Below the pieces are notes generated by a model. The model saw only the letters and a program-made list of their open reading frames with translations, made no database searches and was not told the origin of the DNA. DNA of 64,000 nucleotides from Astragalus membranaceus (Eukaryota; Streptophyta; Magnoliopsida; Fabales; Fabaceae): the NCBI GenBank assembly GCA_039519185.1, contig CM076849.1, positions 81,763,289 to 81,827,288 on the forward strand. Reading direction: 5' to 3'. Positions within the stretch are counted from its first letter, which is position 1. Every line of letters starts with the position of its first letter. This document shows, piece after piece, positions 33,782 through 44,895 of this stretch. The position numbers and the translations under genes were made by a program.

Positions 33782-34946
33782 TATTCATGGAAGAAAGGGT
33801 TGGAGATTGGATAGATCTTTGGTCATCTTCCTCCTTTTGATAGGAGGTTTCTACAGGGGTTGTGGGTTTGAATCCCTGCAGATGGATAGTGGAGCCATCG
33901 TGAGATGTTCCAATATCTGGTTTGGGGAACATACTAGAGAAAGACCTTCTTGAAGGTTCTCTGGAGAAGGATCTTCTGGAGAGAGTTCCTCTAGCAGTAT
34001 TGAAATCTTCCTCAGACCTAAGAGACCTGGGGATGGAGAAGGAGTTAGATCTGTTAAAAACAAGATTAACTCTTCCAGATTGATGCTGGATAACATCCTG
34101 GAATTCTGGTGTTACTCTAGGTGCTGTGGGAGCAGCTCTATCTAAAGTCCAGGTTTCAGGAAGTGTTATATCACTCCATTGAATGGTTTTGGGCACAATA
34201 ACATTGGCTTTGGATTGGTCAGTGAGAAATAAAATGGTTTCCCCAGACTTCTGACATTTGGTTTTTAAGAAATTGGACCTGATTGAGTTCATAACTTTGT
34301 ATTGGACTCTGTATAGCAGGGCTATAGGAACAGATCCTTCTTTCATGTCAAAACCATGACACTTGACATTAAGATGAAGAACATCCATAATGTTTCTATC
34401 TTCCAGGCTTACAGTTAGATCTGGAAAACAGTTAAAAAAGATTGGGCCATGGATAAGGCTAGTTTCCACTGTCCCTAATAAGGAATCCTGGAACTGATTA
34501 TGGCGAGCATCTCTTAAACAGAGCAATACTGCAACGTTAAGAGATTCTCTGGTAAGAGGCTTCATTCCTACCTGAACACTTCCAATGTGTAGGTAGTTGA
34601 AGTTCTTAGCTTTGTGATCTTTTATACTCTTCTCAGATAGAAGATGAAATTCTTCGTCATCTGTTCTGAGTATAAATTTTTGTTCAACAGTTCTAACTAT
34701 GAAGTCAGATCTGCTAAAGAAAGATTTTTGATTGTTGTAAAGATCTTTGTGAGATATTTTTGGGATATCCCAATCATCAAGATCTTGATTGATGTCTTCG
34801 AAATGAATTTCTTCTTTGAAGACTTTGTTTGATAAAGATTGTTTCTCAGAGAGAGAAGAAGATGAAGTTGATGCGCGAGAAGAACAAGAAAAACGTGAGG
34901 AAAGAGCTTTAAACATTTTAATAAAATTTTCCTCACCCATTAGCAT
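33759..34946 (-). CDS. Caulimovirid movement protein, unit A
   Basis: Movement proteins of this 30K superfamily enlarge or line plasmodesmata so that virus can pass between cells. The core is at about residues 110-230 (GSVQVGMKPLTRESLNVAVL, LRDARHNQF, LGTVETSLIHGPIFFNCFPD, NVKCHGFDMKEGS). The N-terminus is rich in Ser (SSRASTSSSSLSEK), and the C-terminal 80 residues are Arg/Ser-rich (RRSFSREPSRRSF). The frame is open from a GTG at 34958, but the first ATGs are 34946 and 34940; I use 34946. It overlaps ORF2 by 23 bp. The frame is undamaged; expression from this genomic copy is unproven. It differs from unit B by only a few residues (KAKNF here, KVKNF in B and D). Confidence 0.9.
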   Translation of the reverse strand: MLMGEENFIKMFKALSSRFSCSSRASTSSSSLSEKQSLSNKVFKEEIHFEDINQDLDDWDIPKISHKDLYNNQKSFFSRSDFIVRTVEQKFILRTDDEEFHLLSEKSIKDHKAKNFNYLHIGSVQVGMKPLTRESLNVAVLLCLRDARHNQFQDSLLGTVETSLIHGPIFFNCFPDLTVSLEDRNIMDVLHLNVKCHGFDMKEGSVPIALLYRVQYKVMNSIRSNFLKTKCQKSGETILFLTDQSKANVIVPKTIQWSDITLPETWTLDRAAPTAPRVTPEFQDVIQHQSGRVNLVFNRSNSFSIPRSLRSEEDFNTARGTLSRRSFSREPSRRSFSSMFPKPDIGTSHDGSTIHLQGFKPTTPVETSYQKEEDDQRSIQSPTLSSMNNVYDDIN

Positions 34947-36139
34947 CACAGCCTTCACTTGGTTTTACCAGAAATATAAATATTAACATATGAACTAACA
35001 ACTACTTTCTGAGGCATGCTCTGGGATTAACCTTGTTATGTTCTAGGAACAAAATATTGTCAACGTGCTGGATATTAAAACTTGGATAAAATAATTATTT
35101 TCTGTATTTATACTTCAGAGTGTGATCGAAGTATTACTCAAGTCAAAATACTAAGTAAGCACTGAAATACATCTAGAAGATTAAACCAATAAATATATAA
35201 TAGATATTCCTTTTGTTTGATGATCAAAATGAAACGATTTTACTAGAAAAATACTTCCTCAATAAACCCAAGTAAATCATGAGTAACCCTATTCCATAAC
35301 TAGTCAAAATGGCCGGCTCGTCTTACTCCCTCTGCGAGACTATGGCACTCGTTATGACTCCCCACATCTATGGAGGTATTACAACATTGCTGCTAAAATA
35401 CTTGTTTTAAAGAATGTTATACGTCAAAGAGTTTTTCTTTGAAAAAGGTTTTCTTAAAACGATTTATGATCATCAACCAAGTTTTTGGAGGAACAATATC
35501 ATACAGGGAATTGGTTCTAAGTAGATATATAGCAGGATACAGAAGAGTTATTGACTTAAGAACACAAAGGAAATATCTGCAAAATATAAACATAGATAAA
35601 TAATGTTTTCATTCAATAACCTTAATAGGTTTATATATAGTTATAAAAAAGTAGACTAATTGTTTATGGGATTACGCAGGTAACTGATATTGCTTGCAAC
35701 AAGCTCACAGAGAAGCCTTTGTAAAAACACCTTTGAAATACATGACATAAACTCAAAGTACGTGGCGTTGTTGATCACAAGTCAGAGATTCATTCCTGGG
35801 AATTCTCAGAAGATAGAATAGGAGGTAGAACCATCCATGTACTATCCATATAAGAACATTCTCAAGAACTATCTGGCACACGAAGTCCAGGCCTCTAGTG
35901 AGTGCTTTCCAGCCTTTATACTTGAGATATGAAATAATTTCTCAGGCCTTAGTAGAGAACTACTAAAGAGCCATAGACAAGAAGTACACTTATAGTATAA
36001 CATTTAAGAAAATATAATTTTAGAGTTAATATCCATACCTGGCACATATGAGTTATGAACAAATCAAGAGCAACATCATAGCATACCCAGATAAGTAACC
36101 AACAGTTCAAAGTTAATATCTACATTCCTACTTCCACCA

Positions 36140-37178
36140 AGAGGGGATCGGAATCAGAAGATAAAAGAAATTAAAAGAGCAGAAAGTAGAAGTAGGTAGC
36201 TATGGCTAGCAACTAAGAAAATAAAAGCTTTAAAATATATTACAGATGATTAGGAGGCAAAGCCTTCCATGATTGAGATAGTTGAAGAACTATCTATGAG
36301 TTACAAGTTTGAAGATTGAAAGAAGAAAGAAGAAGAAGAAGGTTGAAGACTCACAAGTGCTCTGACTTCTCACTAGACTTAGAGAGAGAGAGGGAGAGTT
36401 CTGAAGTGAGGTGTTGAGGTGAGGTGTTTCTAACAAGAGCCTCGCACCTCCTTATATAGATTGAAAGATAAATAGTACCTAGATATTAACCGGTACTGTG
36501 CACTTGATTGACTTGAACTGTACACTTGCGCAACCTGCACTGTGCACTTGATTGACTGGAACTGTAGAGGATCCAATGTTGCTCTGGACAGCTCATGAGA
36601 TTGTAGACAGTGGAGCCTTGGATACCATTCTGAGTGGGAGACAAGGGGTCCACAACAATTATTCCACTGAGATATGCCTTCAGCTTTATGCAAGATGACA
36701 AAGTAGTGGGGGACAAATGGAATCATGACAGGGATTCCACTGATGGAGCATCTTTGACCAAGGTAGTGGGTGATGGCGCCACTAGTGCTTGTCTTCATGC
36801 CATGATTGCAATACTGGATATTCCTGCAATAATGAAAACAATAGTATTGCAAGAATTTGTTAGAGGAAAATGAACAGTTTTTCATGTCAGAGAAGACACT
36901 ACGATCACCATGTTCAAGGGTGGTTTTTGAACAGTTTTTCATGTCTATGGAGACACTACAATCACCATGTTCAAGGGTGGTTTTTGAACAGTTTTTCATG
37001 TCTATGGAGACACTACAATCACCATGTTCAAGGGTGGTTGATAAGCAGTTTTTCCCAGAAATTGGTACAATTATCATGCTTAAGGATAAATTTGAAAATG
37101 ATTGAAAATAATCTTTCAAGGATTTAAACGAAGATCCAGAAAGAAAATTATAAAATTGTGATTTAAAAATCATGATAA
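36140..37178 (-). promoter_or_regulatory. Unit B 3' region: 57-bp repeats and promoter
   Basis: Downstream of ORF2 on the minus strand come three 57-bp repeats (about 36880-37050), an intergenic stretch, and a TATA box TCTATATAAG (36451-36460). A CT-rich transcript-start region follows before the segment ends at the primer site position. In caulimovirids the pregenomic RNA promoter sits upstream of the primer site and the transcript is terminally redundant; position and TATA fit that role. The pattern is shared by units C, D, E and F. Confidence 0.72.
36877..37047 (-). repeat. 57-bp tandem repeats, unit B
   Basis: Three copies contain CACCATGTTCAAGGGTGG, TTTTTGAACAGTTTTTCATG and a segment like TCTATGGAGACACTACAAT. 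The length is a multiple of three, so the minus-strand frame stays open across them (19-residue unit KTTLEHGDCSVSIDMKNCS). Confidence 0.95.
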
Positions 37179-40125
37179 TCAACAAAGATCATCAGAGTAA
37201 TAATCAAAGCCTCCTTCTTCAGAGTAATCTTTTGAAGGAGAGGATGAAGATGAAACAGCAACTTGTTTCTTCTTACTATCCTTGTTTGAGGATGAAGGAG
37301 CTTCATTATTCCCAGATTGATCTTGGAGAAGTTTCATAATATTCTGGAGTTTTTCCAGAATGTCTTCTTCAGAGGTAGAACCTGCAATGGCTGCAGAAAT
37401 TCTAGCCTTTTGGTTTAAAAACTTACAAGCTTCTGGGTCAGCAACTTGCAAGGCTTTTGAATTGGTTTTGAACCAATTGGTCACACCATCAGCAGATGCA
37501 GCAGAGGCATCAAGCTTAGGCCACCATTTGACAAAACCTTGTTTGTAAAAAGACAACAGATCTTTTGGGTGATGGAAATACCCAGTTTTGTATTGCCATG
37601 AAAATATCCATGACAAAGAGAAAGTAGAACAAAAATTCAACAAAATTGGGTAATTGTTGAGATCTTTGTTAAACCTTTTTTGAAAAATTTGAAATCCATT
37701 TTGGACTTCATTGGGGAAGATTTCTGGGCAAGGGCCAAAGAAATTCCACCATTGAAGGAACCAATTAGGAAAGGTATACTTGGTTTTCTTTTTAAAATAA
37801 ATCAACCAAGAATGTTTGAAGGATTTATTTTGAAGTCCTAGGATAACATAATCCCAGGCTTTGATGTAATCCCAGTAATTATAACCCATAGGGTCAAAAG
37901 GATGGGAGAACTTTTTTGTGGTATTTGGATTCGTCCCAAATGCAGAGGGTGTCAAAACATTAAGGATTTGAAAGGTTGAATGAGTGATGAAGGAATCATC
38001 TTTTGGGTCTTTGTAATGTTTGAGAGATATAGACTCAGTATCTACAAGGATAAATTCATAGAATTTGTGTCTTGTTTGATGCCAAAGGCAGAAAATGTAA
38101 TTGGGGAGGAAAGATCTTTGCAGGGATTTTGTTTGGATCATTATTCCAGAATTCTGGTTCAATATGGGCAACAAAGAAAAAGCTTTCTCTGGGGACATAT
38201 TGGGTTTGAGCAGGAGCAATGGTTTTTTGATTTTGACCAGTGGTCAAGGTTGATTGTGGTTGGACAGTGATAACCTGGGTTCTTGGGTTAGCACTTACTA
38301 ATTGAGTTTTTTGGGTTTGGACAGCAAGATCTAAGGAAAGATATTGATTAAGATCACTTTCTTCAGCTATCTCAGCCCAAGTTTTTGTAGGAAGATTGGT
38401 CAAACCTTGGTTTTGAAAGGCTTGAAGGGTTTGGATAGGGAAGGCATAGTCTTCCTTAGTTTGCTTGTTTTGGGTGTTCTGGGGAGAAGACCCTGATTGA
38501 GAATCTGGTTGCTCTAGGGTAGGAACCCTAGTATAAGCTGAGGCATTAGGGTCAAGAGCACCCTTACCTCTTCCTCGACCTCTTCCTCTAGAAGAGGAAG
38601 CCCTGGAGGACATAACAATTTTGGCCCTGTAGATAAACACAGAAGAGTTAGAAAAGAAGATCTTCACATGGATATCTATGGCATTGTTACTAATCATAAA
38701 AATCCATAATTCTTTATAATTAGCTTGATTAATATGATTAAAAGGATAAATTAATTTGTGAAAGAAGCACAAATTAATATGGTTGAAAATATAAACTAAA
38801 TTGTTAAAGATATGCAAAATAGCTTTGTTTTGATAAGTTTGATTTTGGAAAACAGGATTTAAAGCTCTTCTGGATTTAGAAGAATTTTTACCAGTTAGAA
38901 TAGTAAAAATACCAGTAGGAATAGTAAGGGGAACTATACTACTAATATTGCTATCATTCTTCTGGGTTTTTGTTCTGGTAAAAATATCAGAAACAAGATT
39001 AAATAAGGTGGGTTGCCCCAGATAACAGACATTGATGTTATTTGAAGAAATTTGAAAAGAAAATAACATGGTTGGGGATTCCCAAATGAGTCTATTCTTA
39101 AAGTTTTTAAGAATAAACGGATTACTGAAGTCATAAATGGCAAGAGTGGGATTGATAATGTAAGAGCCATGCTTTGAATTATCAATAAAAATTTCTAACC
39201 ATCTATAGATTTTGGATATGATTTTGGGACTAAGCTCAAGGGTTCTAAGCTCAGCAAGAATCCTATCATACCTATTTGGTTTGCCATCTCTGCAGATGAC
39301 TCTGATATTGTCCTTAACCTTAGGATCAAGCTTAATATTTTTAAGCCTATGAATGATAATACACCCAGGGTTCTTATGGCCAAGTTTGCCACAAGTGAAG
39401 CAGTAAGATCTTTTCCTGGGTTTACCAGGTTGCTTCAAAGGGGGATTGTTGATAATGGGTATCTCAGGTTTGTTTTTATTGCAAATGCAACAAGTTTCTG
39501 AGACTTGATTAGTGCCTTGAGACCTAATTTTGGTTTTAGGTTTCTTGGCTTTCTTCTGAGGGATAGGGCAATGCCTAGCAGTATGGCCAAGATTCCTACA
39601 CCTGAAGCATTTGATGGTTTCAGCTAAGGAGGTAGTAAAAATCATTTTACTAGATTTAATACCTTTAGCAAGGGAATTATTGAGAGCTTTTACTTTGATT
39701 AGGTCAAGCTGCTCATTAATTCTGGATAAGAATTCTTCCTGGTTAGTTTGCTGAAGAACTGGTTTGGTGATGGGTTTCTCTGACTGGGTAGGGATACCTA
39801 GAGAGTCAAGAAGCTTAGTCTGTTCTAAGGATTTTCTGGGATGCTTAGAAAGGACAACAGGTATATCCTGTTTAGCTTTGGAAACCGAAGATTGAAAAGG
39901 GTAATTGATACCTTTTCTAATGGCATAATCACTAAACCATTTGAAGAAGGGGGTATAATGGTTGGTTTTTCTGAGAAATTTATAAAATTTCTCTCTGATT
40001 GCTATACGTTTGTGTCCCTGGTAATGCTGAAAGATCCATTTTTTATGAGGAGACCATTCCTCTAAATGAAGTTCTTTCCTGAAGGACTCTTTAATGATAT
40101 TTTCAGTTAATATCATCATAAACAT
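37179..40125 (-). pseudogene. ORF2 of unit B, frameshifted
   Basis: It has the same architecture as the intact 982-residue ORF2 of unit D. Near 38062 two bases are missing (GAATTTGTGTC here, GAATTTCTGTGTC in D). The reading therefore ends shortly after LASNKT, and the C-terminal domain (38219-37179) is in another frame. The two halves are 38056-40125 and 37179-38219. Everything else, including both zinc knuckles, is preserved, so the lesion is probably recent. Confidence 0.92.
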
Positions 40126-41290
40126 TATTCATGGAAGAAAGGGTTGGAGATTGGATAGATCTTTGGTCATCTTCCTCCTTTTGATAGGAGGTTTCTACAG
40201 GGGTTGTGGGTTTGAATCCCTGCAGATGGATAGTGGAGCCATCGTGAGATGTTCCAATATCTGGTTTGGGGAACATACTAGAGAAAGACCTTCTTGAAGG
40301 TTCTCTGGAGAAGGATCTTCTGGAGAGAGTTCCTCTAGCAGTATTGAAATCTTCCTCAGACCTAAGAGACCTGGGGATGGAGAAGGAGTTAGATCTGTTA
40401 AAAACAAGATTAACTCTTCCAGATTGATGCTGGATAACATCCTGGAATTCTGGTGTTACTCTAGGTGCTGTGGGAGCAGCTCTATCTAAAGTCCAGGTTT
40501 CAGGAAGTGTTATATCACTCCATTGAATGGTTTTGGGCACAATAACATTGGCTTTGGATTGGTCAGTGAGAAATAAAATGGTTTCCCCAGACTTCTGACA
40601 TTTGGTTTTTAAGAAATTGGACCTGATTGAGTTCATAACTTTGTATTGGACTCTGTATAGCAGGGCTATAGGAACAGATCCTTCTTTCATGTCAAAACCA
40701 TGACACTTGACATTAAGATGAAGAACATCCATAATGTTTCTATCTTCCAGGCTTACAGTTAGATCTGGAAAACAGTTAAAAAAGATTGGGCCATGGATAA
40801 GGCTAGTTTCCACTGTCCCTAATAAGGAATCCTGGAACTGATTATGGCGAGCATCTCTTAAACAGAGCAATACTGCAACGTTAAGAGATTCTCTGGTAAG
40901 AGGCTTCATTCCTACCTGAACACTTCCAATGTGTAGGTAGTTGAAGTTCTTAACTTTGTGATCTTTTATACTCTTCTCAGATAGAAGATGGAATTCTTCA
41001 TCATCTGTTCTGAGTATAAATTTTTGTTCAACAGTTCTAACGATAAAGTCAGATCTGCTAAAGAAAGATTTTTGATTGTTGTAAAGATCTTTGTGAGATA
41101 TTTTTGGGATATCCCAATCATCAAGATCTTGATTGATGTCTTCGAAATGAATTTCTTCTTTGAAGACTTTGTTTGATAAAGATTGTTTCTCTGAGAGAGA
41201 AGAAGATGAAGTTGATGCGCGAGAAGAACAAGAAAAACGTGAGGAAAGAGCTTTAAACATTTTAATAAAATTTTCCTCACCCATTAGCAT
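40103..41290 (-). CDS. Caulimovirid movement protein, unit B
   Basis: Nearly identical to the unit A protein, with the full 30K core and the Arg/Ser-rich tail. The first ATG is at 41290, with a second two codons later in the context ATGGGTGAGG; the frame is also open from a GTG at 41302. It ends 23 bp inside ORF2. A KVKNF variant and synonymous changes link it to unit D. Cell-to-cell movement is inferred from the family. Confidence 0.9.
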   Translation of the reverse strand: MLMGEENFIKMFKALSSRFSCSSRASTSSSSLSEKQSLSNKVFKEEIHFEDINQDLDDWDIPKISHKDLYNNQKSFFSRSDFIVRTVEQKFILRTDDEEFHLLSEKSIKDHKVKNFNYLHIGSVQVGMKPLTRESLNVAVLLCLRDARHNQFQDSLLGTVETSLIHGPIFFNCFPDLTVSLEDRNIMDVLHLNVKCHGFDMKEGSVPIALLYRVQYKVMNSIRSNFLKTKCQKSGETILFLTDQSKANVIVPKTIQWSDITLPETWTLDRAAPTAPRVTPEFQDVIQHQSGRVNLVFNRSNSFSIPRSLRSEEDFNTARGTLSRRSFSREPSRRSFSSMFPKPDIGTSHDGSTIHLQGFKPTTPVETSYQKEEDDQRSIQSPTLSSMNNVYDDIN

Positions 41291-41302
41291 CACAGCCTTC
41301 AC

Positions 41303-42481
41303 TTGGTTTTACCAGAAATATAAATATTAACATATGAACTAGTAACTACTTTCTGAGGCATGCTCTGGGATTAACCTTGTTATGTTCTAGGAACAAAATA
41401 TTGTCAACGTGCTGGATATTAAAACTTGGATAAAATAATTATTTTCTGTATTTATACTTCAGAGTGTGATCCAAGTATTACTCAAGTCAAAATACTAAGT
41501 AAGCACTGAAATACATCTAGAAGATTAAACCAATAAATATATAATACATATTCCTTTTGTTTGATGATCAAAATGAAACGATTTTCTAGAAAAAGACTTC
41601 CTCAATAAACCCAAGTAAATCATGAGTAACCCTATTCCATAACTAGTCAAAATGGCCGGCTCGTCTTACTCCCTCTGCGAGACTATGGCACTCGTTATGA
41701 CTCCCCACATCTATGGAGGTATTACAACATTGCTGCTAAAATACTTGTTTTAAAGAATGTTATACGTCAAAGAGTTTTTCTTTGAAAAAGGTTTTAAAAA
41801 GATTTATGATCATCAACCAAATTTTTGGAGGAACAATATCATACAGGGAATTGGTTCTAAGTAGATATATAGCAGGATACAGAAGAGTTATTGACTTAAG
41901 AACACAAAGGAAATATCTGCAAAATATAAACATAGATAAATAATGTTTTCATTCAATAACCTTAATAGGTTTATATGTAGTTATAAAAAAGTAGACTAAT
42001 TGTTTATGGGATTACGCAGGTAACTGATATTGCTTGCAACAAGCTCACAGAGAAGCCTTTGTAAAAACACCTTTGAAATACATGACATAAACTCAGAGTA
42101 CGTGGCGTTGTTGATCACAAGACAGAGATTCATTCCTGGGAATTCTCACAAGATAGAATAGGAGGTAGAACCATCCATGTACTATCCATATAAGAACATT
42201 CTCAAGAACTATCTGGCACACGAAGTCCAGGCCTCTAGTGAGTGCTTTCCAGCCTTTATACTTGAGATATGAAATAATTTCTCAGGCCTTAGTAGAGAAC
42301 TACCAAAGAGCCATAGACAAGAAGTACACTTATAGTATAACTTTTAAGAAAATATAATTTTAGAGTTAATATCCATACCTGGCACATATGAGTTATGAAC
42401 AAATCAAGAGCAACATCATAGCATACCCAGATAAGTAACCAACAGTTCAAAGTTAATATCTACATTCCTACTTCCACCATC
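41303..42481 (-). promoter_or_regulatory. Unit B leader between primer site and movement protein
   Basis: About 1.18 kb with no long ORF and many short ATGs. It is AT-rich except for the conserved block GGCCGGCTCGTCTTACTCCC near 41650. Leaders of this length are usual in caulimovirid pregenomic RNA. It is nearly the same in all units, including the polymerase segment E. Confidence 0.7.
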
Positions 42482-42495
42482 TGGCTCTGATACCA
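42482..42495 (-). other. Primer-binding site, unit B
   Basis: On the minus strand it reads TGGTATCAGAGCCA, complementary to the 3' end of plant initiator tRNA-Met, as in Caulimoviridae. It marks the conventional start of the genome. Confidence 0.9.
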
Positions 42496-42507
42496 AGAGG
42501 GGATCGG
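42496..42507. other. Head-to-head junction of units B and C
   Basis: Between the two 5' ends lies AGAGGGGATCGG, which is the extreme 3' end of a segment. Unit C then starts inside the primer site (AGCCAGATGG), forming an inverted repeat with CCATCTGGCT of unit B. Confidence 0.85.
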
Positions 42508-43707
42508 AGCCAGATGGTGGAAGTAGGAATGTAGATATTAACTTTGAACTGTTGGTTACTTATCTGGGTATGCTATGATGTTGCTCTTGGTTTGTTCATA
42601 ACACATATGTGCCAGGTATGGATATTAACTCTAAAATTATATTTTCCTAAAAGTTATACTATAAGTGTACTTCTTGTCTATGGCTCTTTGGTAGTTCTCT
42701 ACTAAGACCTGAGAAATTATTTCATATCTCAAGTATAAAGGCTGGAAAGCACTCACTAGAGGCCTGGACTTCGTGTGCCAGATAGTTCTTGAGAATGTTC
42801 TTATATGGATAGTACATGGATGGTTCTACCTCCTATTCTATCTTCTGAGAATTCCCAGGAATGAATCTCTGACTTGTGATCAACAACGCCACGTACTTTG
42901 AGTTTATGTTATGCATTTCAAAGGTGTTTTTACAAAGGCTTCTCTGTGAGCTTGTTGCAAGCAATATCAGTTACCTGAGTAATCCCATAAACAATTAGTC
43001 TACTTTTGTATAACTATATATAAACCTATTAAGGTTATTGAATGAAAACATTATTTATCTATGTTTATATTTTGCAGATATTTCCTTTGTGTTCTTAAGT
43101 CAATAACTCTTCTGTATCCTGCTATATATCTACTTAGAACCAATTCCCTGTATGATATTGTTCCTCCAAAAACTTGGTTGATGATCATAAATCGTTTTAA
43201 GAAAACCTTTTTCAAAGAAAAACTCTTTGACGTATAACATTCTTTAAAACAAGTATTTTAGCAGCAATGTTGTAATACCTCCATAGATGTGGGGAGTCAT
43301 AACGAGTGCCATAGTCTCGCAGAGGGAGTAAGACGAGCCGGCCATTTTGACTAGTTATGGAATAGGGTTACTCATGATTTACTTGGGTTTATTGAGGAAG
43401 TATTTTTCTAGTAAAATCGTTTCATTTTGATCATCAAACAAAAGGAATATATATTATATATTTATTGGTTTAATCTTCTAGATGTATTTCAGTGCTTACT
43501 TAGTATTTTGACTTGAGTAATACTTAGATCACACTCTGAAGTATAAATACAGAAAATAATTATTTTATCCAAGTTTTAATATCCAGCACGTTGACAATAT
43601 TTTGTTCCTAGAACATAACAAGGTTAATCCCAGAGCATGCCTCAGAAAGTAGTTGTTAGTTCATATGTTAATATTTATATTTCTGGTAAAACCAAGTGAA
43701 GGCTGTG

Positions 43708-44895
43708 ATGCTAATGGGTGAGGAAAATTTTATTAAAATGTTTAAAGCTCTTTCCTCACGTTTTTCTTGTTCTTCTCGCGCATCAACTTCATCTTCTTCT
43801 CTCTCTGAGAAACAATCTTTATCAAACAAAGTCTTCAAAGAAGAAATTCATTTCGAAGACATCAATCAAGATCTTGATGATTGGGATATCCCAAAAATAT
43901 CTCACAAAGATCTTTACAACAATCAAAAATCTTTCTTTAGCAGATCTGACTTCATAGTTAGAACTGTTGAACAAAAATTTATACTCAGAACAGATGACGA
44001 AGAATTTCATCTTCTATCTGAGAAGAGTATAAAAGATCACAAAGCTAAGAACTTCAACTACCTACACATTGGAAGTGTTCAGGTAGGAATGAAGCCTCTT
44101 ACCAGAGAATCTCTTAACGTTGCAGTATTGCTCTGTTTAAGAGATGCTCGCCATAATCAGTTCCAGGATTCCTTATTAGGGACAGTGGAAACTAGCCTTA
44201 TCCATGGCCCAATCTTTTTTAACTGTTTTCCAGATCTAACTGTAAGCCTGGAAGATAGAAACATTATGGATGTTCTTCATCTTAATGTCAAGTGTCATGG
44301 TTTTGACATGAAAGAAGGATCTGTTCCTATAGCCCTGCTATACAGAGTCCAATACAAAGTTATGAACTCAATCAGGTCCAATTTCTTAAAAACCAAATGT
44401 CAGAAGTCTGGGGAAACCATTTTATTTCTCACTGACCAATCCAAAGCCAATGTTATTGTGCCCAAAACCATTCAATGGAGTGATATAACACTTCCTGAAA
44501 CCTGGACTTTAGATAGAGCTGCTCCCACAGCACCTAGAGTAACACCAGAATTCCAGGATGTTATCCAGCATCAATCTGGAAGAGTTAATCTTGTTTTTAA
44601 CAGATCTAACTCCTTCTCCATCCCCAGGTCTCTTAGGTCTGAGGAAGATTTCAATACTGCTAGAGGAACTCTCTCCAGAAGATCCTTCTCCAGAGAACCT
44701 TCAAGAAGGTCTTTCTCTAGTATGTTCCCCAAACCAGATATTGGAACATCTCACGATGGCTCCACTATCCATCTGCAGGGATTCAAACCCACAACCCCTG
44801 TAGAAACCTCCTATCAAAAGGAGGAAGATGACCAAAGATCTATCCAATCTCCAACCCTTTCTTCCATGAATAATGTTTATGATGATATTAACTGA
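43708..44895 (+). CDS. Caulimovirid movement protein, unit C
   Basis: Intact and, in protein, the same as the unit A copy as far as I can compare. ATG codons at 43708 and 43714; the second (ATGGGTGAGG) is in the stretch also found upstream of the polymerase ORF in unit E. The 30K core lies in the middle third and the Arg/Ser-rich tail at the end. It overlaps the ORF2 start at 44873, an arrangement that suggests coupled or re-initiated translation from one RNA. Confidence 0.92.
   Translation: MLMGEENFIKMFKALSSRFSCSSRASTSSSSLSEKQSLSNKVFKEEIHFEDINQDLDDWDIPKISHKDLYNNQKSFFSRSDFIVRTVEQKFILRTDDEEFHLLSEKSIKDHKAKNFNYLHIGSVQVGMKPLTRESLNVAVLLCLRDARHNQFQDSLLGTVETSLIHGPIFFNCFPDLTVSLEDRNIMDVLHLNVKCHGFDMKEGSVPIALLYRVQYKVMNSIRSNFLKTKCQKSGETILFLTDQSKANVIVPKTIQWSDITLPETWTLDRAAPTAPRVTPEFQDVIQHQSGRVNLVFNRSNSFSIPRSLRSEEDFNTARGTLSRRSFSREPSRRSFSSMFPKPDIGTSHDGSTIHLQGFKPTTPVETSYQKEEDDQRSIQSPTLSSMNNVYDDIN

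Larger units (their letters stand above)
32101..36139 (-). mobile_element. Endogenous pararetrovirus unit A (movement-protein segment, 3'-truncated)
   Basis: It is a minus-strand copy of the movement-protein segment: leader (36138-34959), movement protein, and the first half of ORF2. The copy ends abruptly at about 32101 in hAT transposase DNA. The primer site at its 5' edge is lost by a 16-bp deletion, so unit A joins unit B directly. Sequence variants place it with unit C (type 1). Confidence 0.9.
36140..42495 (-). mobile_element. Endogenous pararetrovirus unit B (movement-protein segment, full length)
   Basis: A complete 6.36-kb minus-strand segment runs from the primer site at 42482-42495 to the next unit edge at 36140. 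It has a leader of about 1.2 kb, movement protein, ORF2 and a 3' promoter/repeat region. ORF2 is broken by a 2-nt deletion. Variants group it with units D and E (type 2). Its 5' edge abuts unit C head to head. Confidence 0.93.

Noticed and set aside
36430..37185. 251-residue open frame downstream of ORF2 (also in unit D)
   Set aside because: It runs through tandem repeats, promoter and TATA box, has no ATG at its upstream end, and is broken in unit C. Kept only as a finding on the repeats.
42482..42495. tRNA gene at TGGTATCAGAGCCA
   Set aside because: Only the short primer complement is present; no cloverleaf could be formed around it here or at the other primer sites.
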